A DNA stretch of 39,488 nt from Furfurilactobacillus entadae (GCF_045862745.1 NZ_BQXN01000022.1:1-39488); one strand, 5' to 3'; positions 31,580-39,341 are shown, numbered from the stretch's first letter. Translations and numbers: made by a program. Notes: a model not told the origin generated them from the sequence alone.

Positions 31580-31969
31580 ATGGCAGAATCATTAAATACA
31601 AAGGTCGACTTAGTTACTGAAGGGACATCGTACATGGGAATGAGCGAGTACGGTAAACTGATGGTGGGCGATAAGGCGTTTGAATTTTATAACCATCGTG
31701 ATACCAATAAGTTTGTTCAAATTCCCTGGGAAGAAGTGGATAACGTGGTTGCTTCTGTCATGTTTCGGGGGAAATGGATCCCACGGTTTACGATCCAAAC
31801 GAAACATAATGGGGCGTACCGGTTCTCCGCACGGAAGCCAAAGGTGATTTTGCGGGCCATCCGTAATTACGTTGGGCCAGATCATGTGGTTAAGGCGCTG
31901 ACCTTTGGGCAAATGATTCTGCGTGATTTTCGTGGGCTTGCGGCCAAACGAAGCACGAAGCGAAACTAA
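31580..31969 (+). CDS. manO: ManO, DUF956-family protein of the mannose PTS operon
   Basis: The 129-residue protein matches the DUF956 pattern: TKVDLVTEGTSYMGMSEYGKLMVGDKAFEFYN at the start, IPWEEVDNVVASVMFRGKWIPRFTI, and FSARKPKVILRAIRNYVG. DUF956 proteins accompany glucose/mannose-type PTS operons and are thought to modulate them; the mechanism is not established. The frame is open 34 codons upstream, but AGGGAGA at 31567 onward and the MAESLN start favour ATG 31580. A strong terminator follows. Confidence 0.9.
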   Translation: MAESLNTKVDLVTEGTSYMGMSEYGKLMVGDKAFEFYNHRDTNKFVQIPWEEVDNVVASVMFRGKWIPRFTIQTKHNGAYRFSARKPKVILRAIRNYVGPDHVVKALTFGQMILRDFRGLAAKRSTKRN

Positions 31970-31988
31970 GCAAAGTAGATGAAAGTTA

Positions 31989-32039
31989 AAAATAAACCGG
32001 TTGATTCCCCGTGATGGGGAATCAACCGGTTTATTTTTA
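31989..32039. terminator. Strong terminator of the mannose PTS operon
   Basis: A perfect 20-pair stem, 31991-32010 with 32016-32035, around GTGAT, followed by a T-run. It is unusually long and could stop transcription from both sides. Confidence 0.92.
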
Positions 32040-32064
32040 CGTTCAGAGCGACATAAAAATGACG

Positions 32065-32073
32065 TGATATACT
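32065..32073 (+). promoter_or_regulatory. Extended -10 promoter of the AEC-family gene
   Basis: TGATATACT contains TG one base before TATACT. No good -35 is visible. It lies about 33 bases before the start codon. Confidence 0.45.
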
Positions 32074-32105
32074 GAAAGAATAACGCTGGGTAAAGGGATG
32101 GCATA

Positions 32106-33053
32106 ATGGCAGGATTATTGGCAAGTACAACGGGTGTCCTCATGATCATCATCATGGTGGCCGTGGGCTACGTTTTGGCCGCTAAGGGCTGGTTTAATGA
32201 AGACAGCACAAGATTAGTGGCCAAGCTGGTCACACAAGTCGCGTTACCACCATACATGATTGTTTCGGTGACAAAAGATTTTTCTAAACGTGAGCTGGTG
32301 GCCCTCCTGCCTGATTTACGCTATCCGGTCATTTCAATGCTTTTGCTCATGGTGCTTGCGTGGGGGATCGTCGTCCTGTTACACATTGAGCCAGGGCGCC
32401 GGGGGCTTTTTACCTCCATGTTCTTCAACTCAAATACGGTGTTTGTGGGCCTGCCGATCAACATGGCAATTTTTGGAAGTAAAAGCTTACCGTATGTCCT
32501 GGTGTACTACATGGCCAACACGACGATTTTTTGGACCATTGGGGTTTACTTCATTCAACGAGACGGCCAAATTCACGAACGGTTAAACGTCAAAACGGTG
32601 TTGAAAAAGGTCTTCTCGGCCCCACTGTTAGGCTTCATGCTCGGCGTTCTCCTGGTTCTATGGAATGTGCATCTTCCGTATTTCTTAAATCAAATGTTTG
32701 GTTACCTTGGTGGACTTACCGTCCCGTTGTCGATGATCTTTATTGGAATCTCCATTTACCAAGCAGGATTGAAGAACATGCGCTTTGATTTAAGCAGTGC
32801 TGGGGTTCTTTTTGGGCGGTTTATCGCGGCGCCAGCGTTAATGTTACTACTTGTTCAGCGAAGTGGTATGCCCGTGATGATGAAACAAGTCTTCGTCCTT
32901 CAATCGTGCATGCCAGTGATGACGAATGCACCAGTCGTGGCCAAACTTTACCATGCCGACGCGGATTTTGCGGCGGTGATGGTGACAGAAACGACACTTT
33001 TGTCGCTGGTGGTGGTCCCCGTGATGATGAGTTTTATTTCGAAAATGGTATAG
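32106..33053 (+). CDS. AEC (auxin efflux carrier)-family permease
   Basis: A 315-residue membrane protein with about ten hydrophobic segments in two five-helix halves, each opening as in AEC proteins (LMIIIMVAVGYVLAAKGWFNEDS at about 14-36; GVLFGRFIAAPALMLL near 236-251). The FNSNTVFVGLPINMAIFG motif (about 107-124) is typical. Lactobacillar members are often annotated malate or organic-acid permeases; no malic enzyme or regulator is adjacent, so the substrate is open. AAGGGATGG precedes the ATG. Confidence 0.87.
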   Translation: MAGLLASTTGVLMIIIMVAVGYVLAAKGWFNEDSTRLVAKLVTQVALPPYMIVSVTKDFSKRELVALLPDLRYPVISMLLLMVLAWGIVVLLHIEPGRRGLFTSMFFNSNTVFVGLPINMAIFGSKSLPYVLVYYMANTTIFWTIGVYFIQRDGQIHERLNVKTVLKKVFSAPLLGFMLGVLLVLWNVHLPYFLNQMFGYLGGLTVPLSMIFIGISIYQAGLKNMRFDLSSAGVLFGRFIAAPALMLLLVQRSGMPVMMKQVFVLQSCMPVMTNAPVVAKLYHADADFAAVMVTETTLLSLVVVPVMMSFISKMV

Positions 33054-33300
33054 TTTCGGTTGAAAAGTTTAAGAAAGTATGAAGGCTGATTGCTTGCGTT
33101 CAGTATGAGAAAGCCTAATAATAGACGGGTGAAAAGGTTTACTAGGCAAAAAACGCTTAACGTAATCTTAATGTAATAATTGTAATCAATTGTCATATTG
33201 TTGGTATAGCCCTGTTACACGAATGGCTTAGACTAAGGCTAGTAGGTAACACACATAGGCTTGTTACGCGGGATGAATTAACTTAGGAGAAGTGACTAAC
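33054..33300. other. Control region before the LysM-CHAP gene
   Basis: The 247 bases hold a set of TTAAYGTAAT direct repeats at 11-bp spacing (33156-33186), a NagR-box-like sequence (33202-33213), and AT-rich promoter-like segments. I could not fix a single -35/-10 pair. Confidence 0.5.
33156..33173. promoter_or_regulatory. CiaR-type direct repeat upstream of the wall hydrolase
   Basis: On the plus strand CTTAAC-GTAAT-CTTAAT. On the minus strand this reads ATTAAG-N5-GTTAAG, one mismatch from the CiaR consensus NTTAAG-N5-WTTAAG. A third weaker copy (GTAATC at 33182) continues the 10-11 bp phasing. The site fits an OmpR-family regulator such as the CiaR-like protein encoded 3.5 kb downstream. 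Confidence 0.45.
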
Positions 33301-34464
33301 GTGAAAAAATCGATTAAAAATGCTTTATTAACAACTGCTGGTGCCGCCAGTGTTCTTGCTGGGGTTTCTGTTGCTGCTAACGCTTCAACGGTTAAATCAA
33401 TCAAGGGTGACACGGTGTGGAACTTTGCACAAAAGAACCATACAACAGTAGACGCCATTGTTCAGGCCAACCACCTGTCAAACGCTAACTTAATTTACGT
33501 TGGCCAATCATTGGTGATTCCTGATGCAACTACATCAGCTAACACGACGACCACTAATTCGTCAAACAACACAAGCACAACGAACACAACTAGCCAAGCT
33601 TCAACAGATAAGACAGCGACATCATCAATTAGTGGTGACTACACTGTTAAGAGTGGTGACACATTGTACGCGATTAGCTCAAAGAGTGGCATCAGCGTTT
33701 CAGACTTAGCTTCAAAAAACAACATCGCTAACATTAACGTGTTGATGGTCGGTCAAGTATTACATACAACGACTGGTTCAGCAGCAAGTACAAGCGCTGC
33801 TTCACAAGCTTCTCAAACATCAACGACTAGCCAAGCTTCACAAGCAAGCCAAGCAAGTGCCGCTTCACAGGCGCCTGCTGCTAGCCAAGCATTATCACAA
33901 GCGCCTACTTCAGTTGCTAGTCAGGCTGCTTCACAGGCTCCAGCATCTGTTGCTAGCCAAGCACCTGCCTCAGAAGCTTCTGAAGCAACCAGCACGGCTG
34001 CTCCTGCTAGCCAAGCACCAGTTAGCCAAGCTTCACAAGCACCTGCAACTAACACTGATGACACAACGAACACAAACACACCTTCATCATCAGCTAGTTC
34101 TGTTTCAGGTGACTATGCTCAAGCCGGAATCAATGGCTTCAACACAGGTGTCAATGGTTACCCTGCTGGTCAATGTACTGCATTCGTTGCTGGGATCTTA
34201 CAAGCACGCGGTATTTCAAGCTCAGAATGGGCTTACTTAGGTAACGGTAACGCCTGGGGTGCCAGCGCTGCTAACCGTGGTTTATCTGTAAGCACAACAC
34301 CAACTGCCGGTTCTGTTGCTTACTTTGGTTACATGCACGTTGCTTACGTAACGAGCGTTAACGGTAACGGGACGGTTAACATCATCGAAGGTAACTTCGA
34401 AGGTTTGGCCTACCACGCCCGGACAATCTCAGCTAGCGAAGCTGCTGGTTACATTGTCTTCTAA
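33301..34464 (+). CDS. Secreted LysM-LysM-CHAP peptidoglycan hydrolase
   Basis: This is a predicted cell-wall amidase/endopeptidase, 387 residues. A signal peptide (1-28) probably ends at ANA-ST. LysM1 covers about 29-75, LysM2 about 112-157, and an Ala/Ser/Gln-rich linker with repeated SQA/ASQ units covers about 160-270. The CHAP domain (276-387) has the catalytic C292 (GQCTAF), H346 (MHVAYV) and E363 region (IEGNF). The start is a GTG at 33301, 11 bases after AGGAGA; a GTG at 33292 would be too close to the ribosome site. The linker is typical of lactobacillar p40/p75-like wall proteins. It probably acts in daughter-cell separation. Confidence 0.92.
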   Translation: MKKSIKNALLTTAGAASVLAGVSVAANASTVKSIKGDTVWNFAQKNHTTVDAIVQANHLSNANLIYVGQSLVIPDATTSANTTTTNSSNNTSTTNTTSQASTDKTATSSISGDYTVKSGDTLYAISSKSGISVSDLASKNNIANINVLMVGQVLHTTTGSAASTSAASQASQTSTTSQASQASQASAASQAPAASQALSQAPTSVASQAASQAPASVASQAPASEASEATSTAAPASQAPVSQASQAPATNTDDTTNTNTPSSSASSVSGDYAQAGINGFNTGVNGYPAGQCTAFVAGILQARGISSSEWAYLGNGNAWGASAANRGLSVSTTPTAGSVAYFGYMHVAYVTSVNGNGTVNIIEGNFEGLAYHARTISASEAAGYIVF

Positions 34465-34480
34465 TTTATGTTAATTAACG

Positions 34481-34513
34481 AAGCGGTTCGCCTCAGTGGT
34501 GAGCCGCTTTTTT
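34481..34513 (+). terminator. Intrinsic terminator after the CHAP gene
   Basis: AGCGGTTCGCC (34482-34492) pairs with GGTGAGCCGCT (34498-34508) with G-T pairs, followed by six T. Confidence 0.87.
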
Positions 34514-34579
34514 GTTAGTTTGAAACCAGGAATGAAAATGGTACCATGACTGTGTAAGGTCAAAGAGAGAAGGGCAGAC

Positions 34580-35263
34580 ATGGCAGAGTTGGTAATTGTT
34601 CGGCATGGTGAAAGTACGGCTAATCGTGATCAAATCTACACGGGATGGACGGATGTTGAGTTAACAGCCACTGGCCGTGAGCAGGCTCATGAAGCGGGCC
34701 AGTTGGTTGCCAAGACTGGCGTGGCGTTTACGGATGTGCACACGTCCGTTTTGAAGCGGGCCATTGAAACGACCCACATTGTCCTTGATGAGTGTCACCA
34801 GTTATGGGTGCCTGAACACAAGGATTGGCGGTTAAATGAACGCCATTACGGTGCTTTACGCGGTCGAAATAAGGAACAAACGCGTCAGGAGTTTGGTGTC
34901 GATCAGGTGGCGTTGTGGCGGCGGAGTTATACAGAAGTTCCGCCACTGCTGGCACAACCTGAACATATCGGTGATCGCAAGTATGCGTCGCTACCGCGGA
35001 GCGCAATGACACGGGGCGAGAGCCTTAAAATGGCTTCTGCGAGGTTATTACCCGTTTGGATCGATACCATCGCACCAGCGCTTCTGACGGGGCACAATCA
35101 GCTGATCGTGGCACACGGGAGCACACTGCGGGCGCTCATTAAATACCTTGAGAACGTAAGTGATGAAGACATCAGTCGCGTGGAGGTGCCAAACGCCCAG
35201 CCAATTCACTATACGTTTGATTCACAGTTACGGATCGTGAAGAAAGTTATGCTGGCAGATTAG
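34580..35263 (+). CDS. gpmA: 2,3-bisphosphoglycerate-dependent phosphoglycerate mutase (divergent)
   Basis: Interconverts 3- and 2-phosphoglycerate in glycolysis. The 227-residue length is normal. H9 (VIVRHGE) is the phosphorylated histidine, E87 (LNERHYG) and H179 (VAHGSTLR) complete the site. Several positions differ from canonical GpmA: RHGESTAN for RHGQSEWN, GRNKEQTRQEFG for GLNKAETAEKYG, and AHGSTLRAL for AHGNSLRAL. It may therefore be a secondary mutase paralogue, with the housekeeping copy elsewhere. AGAGAAGGG precedes the ATG. It is monocistronic with a terminator shared with ciaH. Confidence 0.87.
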   Translation: MAELVIVRHGESTANRDQIYTGWTDVELTATGREQAHEAGQLVAKTGVAFTDVHTSVLKRAIETTHIVLDECHQLWVPEHKDWRLNERHYGALRGRNKEQTRQEFGVDQVALWRRSYTEVPPLLAQPEHIGDRKYASLPRSAMTRGESLKMASARLLPVWIDTIAPALLTGHNQLIVAHGSTLRALIKYLENVSDEDISRVEVPNAQPIHYTFDSQLRIVKKVMLAD

Positions 35264-35290
35264 CGCCGCGACGTTTTTATGAAAAGAATC

Positions 35291-35335
35291 AAATAACCCC
35301 ACCGACAAGAATATGAGTCGGTGGGGTTTATTTTT
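35291..35335. terminator. Bidirectional terminator between gpmA and ciaH
   Basis: AACCCCACCGAC (35295-35306) pairs with GTCGGTGGGGTT (35317-35328), flanked by A-rich and T-rich arms, serving both converging genes. Confidence 0.88.
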
Positions 35336-35340
35336 ATGAG

Positions 35341-36726
35341 TTATTTCTTTTGCTTAGCAACGGGGAAGCTAATGGTGAAGATGGTGCCGTGGGGGGTGTT
35401 ATCCGTGATGGAAACGCGGCCCTTATGGCTATCAATGATCCATTTAGCGATGGAGAGGCCCAAACCGTTTCCGCCGGTGGCCCGGCTTCGTGATTTTTCA
35501 ACCCGGTAGAAACGATCAAAGACGTGATTTTTATCTGCGTCACTAATGCCGATCCCGGTATCCTTAACCTGGAGCAGCCAGCGGTTACCACTCATTTTAG
35601 CTGTAAAGGCGACACTATCACCAGATTCAGTATACTTGAGCGCGTTGTCGAGAAAGATGACAATGAGCTGGTGAATCCGTTCCTTGTCAATAACGAGTGA
35701 ACGATCAAGATCGATTTCATCCGTAAAGTGTTTATGCTGGCTGTCCGCAATTTCGGAATAGGGGAGGATCACCGTTTCGAGAAATTGCTTCATGGCCACC
35801 GGTTCTGTCCGAATCTGGGTCATATCGGAATCAGAGCGCGCCAGTAACAATAAATCACTCGTGAGTGAGTTTAATCGGCGGACCTCAGACAGTGACATGG
35901 TTATTTGCTCAGTTTGATCCATGACTTGGTCGGTGGGGTGGGTAAGCATCAACTCTAGCTTGTTTTGAATGACCGTAAGCGGCGTCCGTAACTCATGGGC
36001 TGCATTAGCCACAAACTCACGCTGACGTTGCCAGGAGCGAAGAATGGGCCGCATGTTGAGCCGAGCAAGAACGTAACTCAGAAGAATCGAAATCAACCAA
36101 AAGATAAGCATGGTCCAGGTCAAAACTTTTCGGAACACGACGATGGAGCCATGCTCTGAATCGGTGTTGGTGACCACCATGACGTAGCAGCCGGCGTACG
36201 CCGAATTACTGCTTGCTGGCACGTAAAAAGTCATGGTTCGGAAGTTGTTTTGCCCGTTCACGACGATGTCACGGAGCACATTTTGCCGAGTTTTATTAAG
36301 CTTAATGGCCTCGAGCGCATTCAGGTAATCTTCACGAGCAGAGTCGGTCGTCTTTTTCTTAGGGGTTGTAGTGCCATTTGCCGTCGAATTATTGGTGTTG
36401 TCGTTTGTCGGCGCACCACCAAAGAACCCGCTTGTCGTGGTGCCGTTCAGTAACTGGCCCTTTTTGTTATAGATCAACAGGGAGGTCCGAAAGGCAATGG
36501 AGCGAAACGCGTCCTGGCTGGCAGGACCACCGGTGATTTTTTTATTCAGGATGACCTGACGTTGGACTTTGATGCCACGGTTAACATCCTGATAAATCGA
36601 CGGTTCAAACACCCGCCATAAAATGACGCCCAGCGTTAGGAAAATCAGGGCAAAGCTGACAAGTTCACTGATGAAAAGGCCCCACTGCTGCTTGCCAAAT
36701 GATTGTTCAGTTCGTTTTGATTTCAC
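35341..36726 (-). CDS. ciaH: Sensor histidine kinase, CiaH-like
   Basis: The 461-residue membrane kinase has TM1 (about 16-38), an extracellular sensor region (about 39-200) with a Thr/Asn-rich segment near 107-125, and TM2 (about 203-221). A short linker MRPILRSWQRQREFVANAAHELRTPL follows, with phospho-acceptor H244 and no full HAMP domain. The ATPase has N361 (LDNALKY), DTGIG (389-393) and GNGLGLS (419-425). The linker pattern is that of CiaH, which in streptococci controls wall stress and competence. Its start overlaps the regulator stop by 4 bases, so it is in one transcript with ciaR. The stop lies at the shared terminator with gpmA. Confidence 0.88.
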   Translation of the reverse strand: MKSKRTEQSFGKQQWGLFISELVSFALIFLTLGVILWRVFEPSIYQDVNRGIKVQRQVILNKKITGGPASQDAFRSIAFRTSLLIYNKKGQLLNGTTTSGFFGGAPTNDNTNNSTANGTTTPKKKTTDSAREDYLNALEAIKLNKTRQNVLRDIVVNGQNNFRTMTFYVPASSNSAYAGCYVMVVTNTDSEHGSIVVFRKVLTWTMLIFWLISILLSYVLARLNMRPILRSWQRQREFVANAAHELRTPLTVIQNKLELMLTHPTDQVMDQTEQITMSLSEVRRLNSLTSDLLLLARSDSDMTQIRTEPVAMKQFLETVILPYSEIADSQHKHFTDEIDLDRSLVIDKERIHQLIVIFLDNALKYTESGDSVAFTAKMSGNRWLLQVKDTGIGISDADKNHVFDRFYRVEKSRSRATGGNGLGLSIAKWIIDSHKGRVSITDNTPHGTIFTISFPVAKQKK

Positions 36727-37409
36727 TGTTCTGCTCCGACAAGATAGCCGGCGTTTCGCAACGTTTTAATTGTCTTGTCTGCGCCGACTGGCTTGAGTTT
36801 CTTTCGTAAGTTAGAAACGTAGACTTCAACGACCGTGATGGAGGTTTCAGAATCAAAGCCCCACAAGCGATCGAAAATTTGATCCTTAGTAACAATGGTG
36901 CCCTGGTTTTGGATAAAGTAAACGAGGAGGTCAAACTCCTTTCCGTTCAGTTGAACGGACGTATCGCCAACCGACACAGCGTGGTTTTGTAAATTGACGT
37001 TAATATCACCCATCGTCAAAATGTTTTCATTTAAGAACGTTCCGCTTCGTTTGAGCAAGGCACGAACCCGCAACAGGAGTTCTTCACGGTGGAAGGGTTT
37101 GGTGAGATAGTCATCAGCACCTAAATTGAAGCCACGAATTTTATCGTCTAAGCCATCCTTCGCCGTCAGGAATAAAACGGGAACGTCGAGATGCTGTTCG
37201 CGAATGGCCTTTAGCACGTCAAGACCGCTTTCAAGTGGTAACATCCAGTCCAGAATAATCAGGTCATAAATGCCCTGACTGGCCATGAATTCACCATCTT
37301 CGCCGTCAAACGCTTGGTCACAGGCGACAATGTCCGTTAATAGTTCCTTAATGCCATCTGACACTGAGTGATCGTCCTCAATGATAAGGCCCCGTGCGAG
37401 TTGTTGCAT
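36723..37409 (-). CDS. ciaR: OmpR-family response regulator, CiaR-like
   Basis: The 228-residue regulator has a receiver domain (7-120) with acidic pocket E11-D12-D13, phospho-acceptor D54 (ILDWMLP) and K104 (LTKPF). The winged helix (about 130-226) contains GKEFDLLVYFIQNQ...QIFDRLWGFDSETSITVVEVYVSNLRKKLK, very like streptococcal CiaR. AGGGGG precedes the ATG. The likely target is a direct repeat of NTTAAG type, and one is present before the CHAP hydrolase gene. A 94-residue protein gene lies 30 bases upstream on the same strand. Confidence 0.9.
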   Translation of the reverse strand: MQQLARGLIIEDDHSVSDGIKELLTDIVACDQAFDGEDGEFMASQGIYDLIILDWMLPLESGLDVLKAIREQHLDVPVLFLTAKDGLDDKIRGFNLGADDYLTKPFHREELLLRVRALLKRSGTFLNENILTMGDINVNLQNHAVSVGDTSVQLNGKEFDLLVYFIQNQGTIVTKDQIFDRLWGFDSETSITVVEVYVSNLRKKLKPVGADKTIKTLRNAGYLVGAEQ

Positions 37410-37439
37410 AAGTAGTTCCCCCTAGAAATGAATTGTTTA

Positions 37440-37724
37440 TTAATAATTGTAATCGAAAACGCCGTCAGATGCGACAGCCGGTGCGAGTGCCGGTTGACTT
37501 AACAACCAGCCGTCAGCAGAAAGCTGGTGGTAGCGTTTGGTGACGGGAATCCAAATTCCTTCCCGAAGAATATCAGTAATGGTTGCCCAAAATAACGGGT
37601 CACGCTTTTGTTCACGTGTGACATTGACTTCAAATTGCTGGCCCGATTCAGTTTCAGCAACAACTGTGGGGCAATGTGCAGCAACAACCTTAGCGGAAAT
37701 CAAATTACTCGTATCTTTTAACAT
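37440..37724 (-). CDS. Small hypothetical protein preceding ciaRH
   Basis: I do not recognise this 94-residue soluble protein. It has an N-terminal beta-rich part (SAKVVAAHCPTVVAETESGQ), a central charged segment (VTREQKRDP) and a WIPVTKRYHQL stretch, and one Cys. The frame opens at a GTG (37733), but GGAG at 37733-37736 overlaps that codon, so ATG 37724 at an 8-base spacing is the start. It is 30 bases upstream of ciaR with no terminator between, so it is probably co-transcribed with the two-component system. Function unknown. Confidence 0.65.
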   Translation of the reverse strand: MLKDTSNLISAKVVAAHCPTVVAETESGQQFEVNVTREQKRDPLFWATITDILREGIWIPVTKRYHQLSADGWLLSQPALAPAVASDGVFDYNY

Positions 37725-37760
37725 AATGGTCACTCCATTCAGATTATCAAACTAAAATTC

Positions 37761-37786
37761 TGTTCGTTTTGAACAATGATTATCAT
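37761..37786. promoter_or_regulatory. Fur/PerR-like box and inverted repeat before the ciaR unit
   Basis: AATGATTATCAT (37775-37786) matches the 12-base core of the classic Fur box on both strands, though the outer bases diverge. Next to it TGTTC-N5-GAACA (37761-37775) is a perfect inverted repeat. Both lie about 40-60 bases before the small protein gene, at promoter distance. Confidence 0.4.
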
Positions 37787-37908
37787 AAAGAAACCAACAT
37801 AAAGCGAACTTAAAAACGTTCAAAGAAAGTGTAGCGATGTCGAAAAGTTGGCTAATCTGGTTTGAGTTAAGTTGGGTTAATTTTAACGCTGTCTGAATAA
37901 AAGGGCAC
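37787..37908. other. Short AT-rich stretch without recognised feature
   Basis: About 120 bases between the Fur-like box and the terminator. I see no ORF, RNA or clear promoter. Confidence 0.5.
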
Positions 37909-37955
37909 AAAAAAAGCAGTGAAACACGCTAATTCAGCGGGCCTCACTACTTTTT
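37909..37955 (-). terminator. Intrinsic terminator after the SnoaL-like gene
   Basis: On the minus strand a stem of about 15 pairs with one mismatch closes on GAATT and is followed by seven T (A-run 37909-37915). The plus strand also carries a T-run, so it may act in both directions. Confidence 0.8.
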
Positions 37956-37986
37956 AGATAAAAAATGGCATTGAGTGGCGAATGGG

Positions 37987-38757
37987 TTAAAACTTACCGT
38001 TCTGATTTGCCCAGGTCGTTTTTTCAGGAATTGTTTCAATGATGTCCCAATGTTCAGCGATCTTGCCATCGAGGACACTAAATAAGTCGTAAAATGCGAC
38101 GTGGTCAACGCCAAAAGTACCTTCACTCATGGCGAGAACAAAGTTTCCATGGCCTAATACCCGGAAGGTTCTGTCGTATGTCATGGTAATGTCCTGCTCG
38201 GCCATCGCACTTAACGCCGTGCTAAGACCACTTAAGCCGTCAGCAATGCCACTGTTATGTTGAATGTAGTGATCGCCATCGAAGTAAGTTGGTAAGGCGC
38301 TTGGATTTTCTCCTCGTAACACGTCACGGACAAAGTTGGCGACAAGCTGTTTGTTGGATGCTGTGTTGTCCAAATCTGAGATTTTCGTTGTTCCGTCGTA
38401 TTGAGTATGACCAGAAGGCGTTGGCCCGGTGAGTTTTGAAAGGTTATCCCAATGTTCAGCAATCATGTTGTCTTCAAAACGAAAGACATCAATCCCGATT
38501 TGATCGCCAGCACCAGCAAAATTATACCGACTGTGCAAAACAACGTATGGCCCATCTGAGAAGGACCGGATGGTTTCAACGGTTGTCTTGGTTGGTGCTT
38601 GTTGAAGTCCGGTGACAGCTTCGATAAACTGATCGCGACCGGTCCCAAAATTCAAATTATGCTGAATGTAATCTTTGGCGAGGTGCGCCTCAGCGATTTT
38701 CGTCTCGCCTGTTGCAAATGAATTAATTAATGAAAGTGCAATTTCTGTATTTGTCAT
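37987..38757 (-). CDS. Tandem SnoaL-like (NTF2-fold) protein
   Basis: The 256 residues form two similar NTF2/SnoaL-like halves. Both carry YIQHN (residues 30-34 and about 162-166) and an AEHWD core (FEDNMIAEHWDNLSKL at about 92-107; LDGKIAEHWDIIETI at about 230-244). Single-domain relatives (COG4922-like) are predicted aldol-condensation or polyketide-cyclase-type proteins with unproven substrates. GGAGG lies six bases before the ATG. The divergent HxlR-family gene and an inverted repeat between them suggest local control, for example by a reactive small molecule. Confidence 0.8.
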   Translation of the reverse strand: MTNTEIALSLINSFATGETKIAEAHLAKDYIQHNLNFGTGRDQFIEAVTGLQQAPTKTTVETIRSFSDGPYVVLHSRYNFAGAGDQIGIDVFRFEDNMIAEHWDNLSKLTGPTPSGHTQYDGTTKISDLDNTASNKQLVANFVRDVLRGENPSALPTYFDGDHYIQHNSGIADGLSGLSTALSAMAEQDITMTYDRTFRVLGHGNFVLAMSEGTFGVDHVAFYDLFSVLDGKIAEHWDIIETIPEKTTWANQNGKF

Positions 38758-38855
38758 GTCATGGCCTCCGAAAGTGTTTGCTAAAGATTATTTTATTAAT
38801 GATAGATATAATACAATCAACTGAACAAACATAAAAGTAGGCACTTTAGAGTGGG

Positions 38856-38877
38856 ATAGTTTCGCTAGGGAAACTAT
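38856..38877. promoter_or_regulatory. Inverted repeat in the SnoaL/HxlR divergent promoter region
   Basis: ATAGTTTC-GCTAGG-GAAACTAT is a perfect 8-6-8 inverted repeat, 30 bases before the HxlR ATG and about 100 bases from the SnoaL start. It is a candidate operator of the HxlR protein. AT-rich promoter-like DNA (TATAAT at 38807-38812) lies between. Confidence 0.55.
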
Positions 38878-38906
38878 GGCCCATCAAGTAGATTGGAGGA
38901 GACGAC

Positions 38907-39242
38907 ATGACGTTTAGTATTGAAATGAATCCACAAATTGAGGGAAAGCTCATCATTTTAAATGAGTTGCACCGAAATAAATGGCGGCCCGAAATCGTCA
39001 ATTTGCTGTTAGAAAAGGGGACATTGCGGTTTGGCGAAATCCAGAGGGAACTACAGATTACCCAAAAAGTGTTAACAAGTCACCTGAAATGGTTAGAGGC
39101 ACACCAAATTATTAATCGGCATGTATTTGCCGAGGTACCGCCACACGTCGAGTACTCATTGACCGAGGTGGGACAACATCTACTGGCAGTGCACGAAGCA
39201 ATGCGTGTCTGGGCGGACTTTTATGCGAATAACGTCGATTAA
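38907..39242 (+). CDS. HxlR-family winged-helix transcriptional regulator
   Basis: The 111-residue regulator shows the HxlR core: NKWRPEIVNLLLEKGTLRFGEIQREL, ITQKVLTSHLKWLEAHQIINRHVFAEVPPHVEYSLTEVG. It lacks the N-terminal redox Cys of YodB/HypR-type members (no Cys at all in the protein), so thiol sensing by itself is unlikely. GGAGGAG precedes the ATG. Divergent from the SnoaL-like gene, it is its probable regulator. Confidence 0.9.
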   Translation: MTFSIEMNPQIEGKLIILNELHRNKWRPEIVNLLLEKGTLRFGEIQRELQITQKVLTSHLKWLEAHQIINRHVFAEVPPHVEYSLTEVGQHLLAVHEAMRVWADFYANNVD

Positions 39243-39306
39243 ATGAATGAATGTGGGTATTTTTGCGTTTAACAAAAGGCCCCACAACTATGCAGATTGA
39301 CCTTTA

Positions 39307-39338
39307 CCCCGAAAGTTGAAACAAACTTTCGGGGTTTT
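39307..39338 (+). terminator. Terminator hairpin upstream of the transposase
   Basis: CCCCGAAAGTT (39307-39317) and AACTTTCGGGG (39324-39334) form a perfect stem followed by TTTT. It lies just before the OrfA ATG and may shield the transposase from readthrough. Confidence 0.7.
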
Positions 39339-39341
39339 CTT

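Noticed and set aside
37761..37775. SOS (LexA) box
   Set aside because: The Gram-positive box is GAAC-N4-GTTC; here the arms are in the opposite order, GTTC-N5-GAAC.
37861..37895. Direct repeat GTTAAG/GGTTAAT as a CiaR site
   Set aside because: The spacing of the TTAA units is 10 bases and the second unit lacks the final G.
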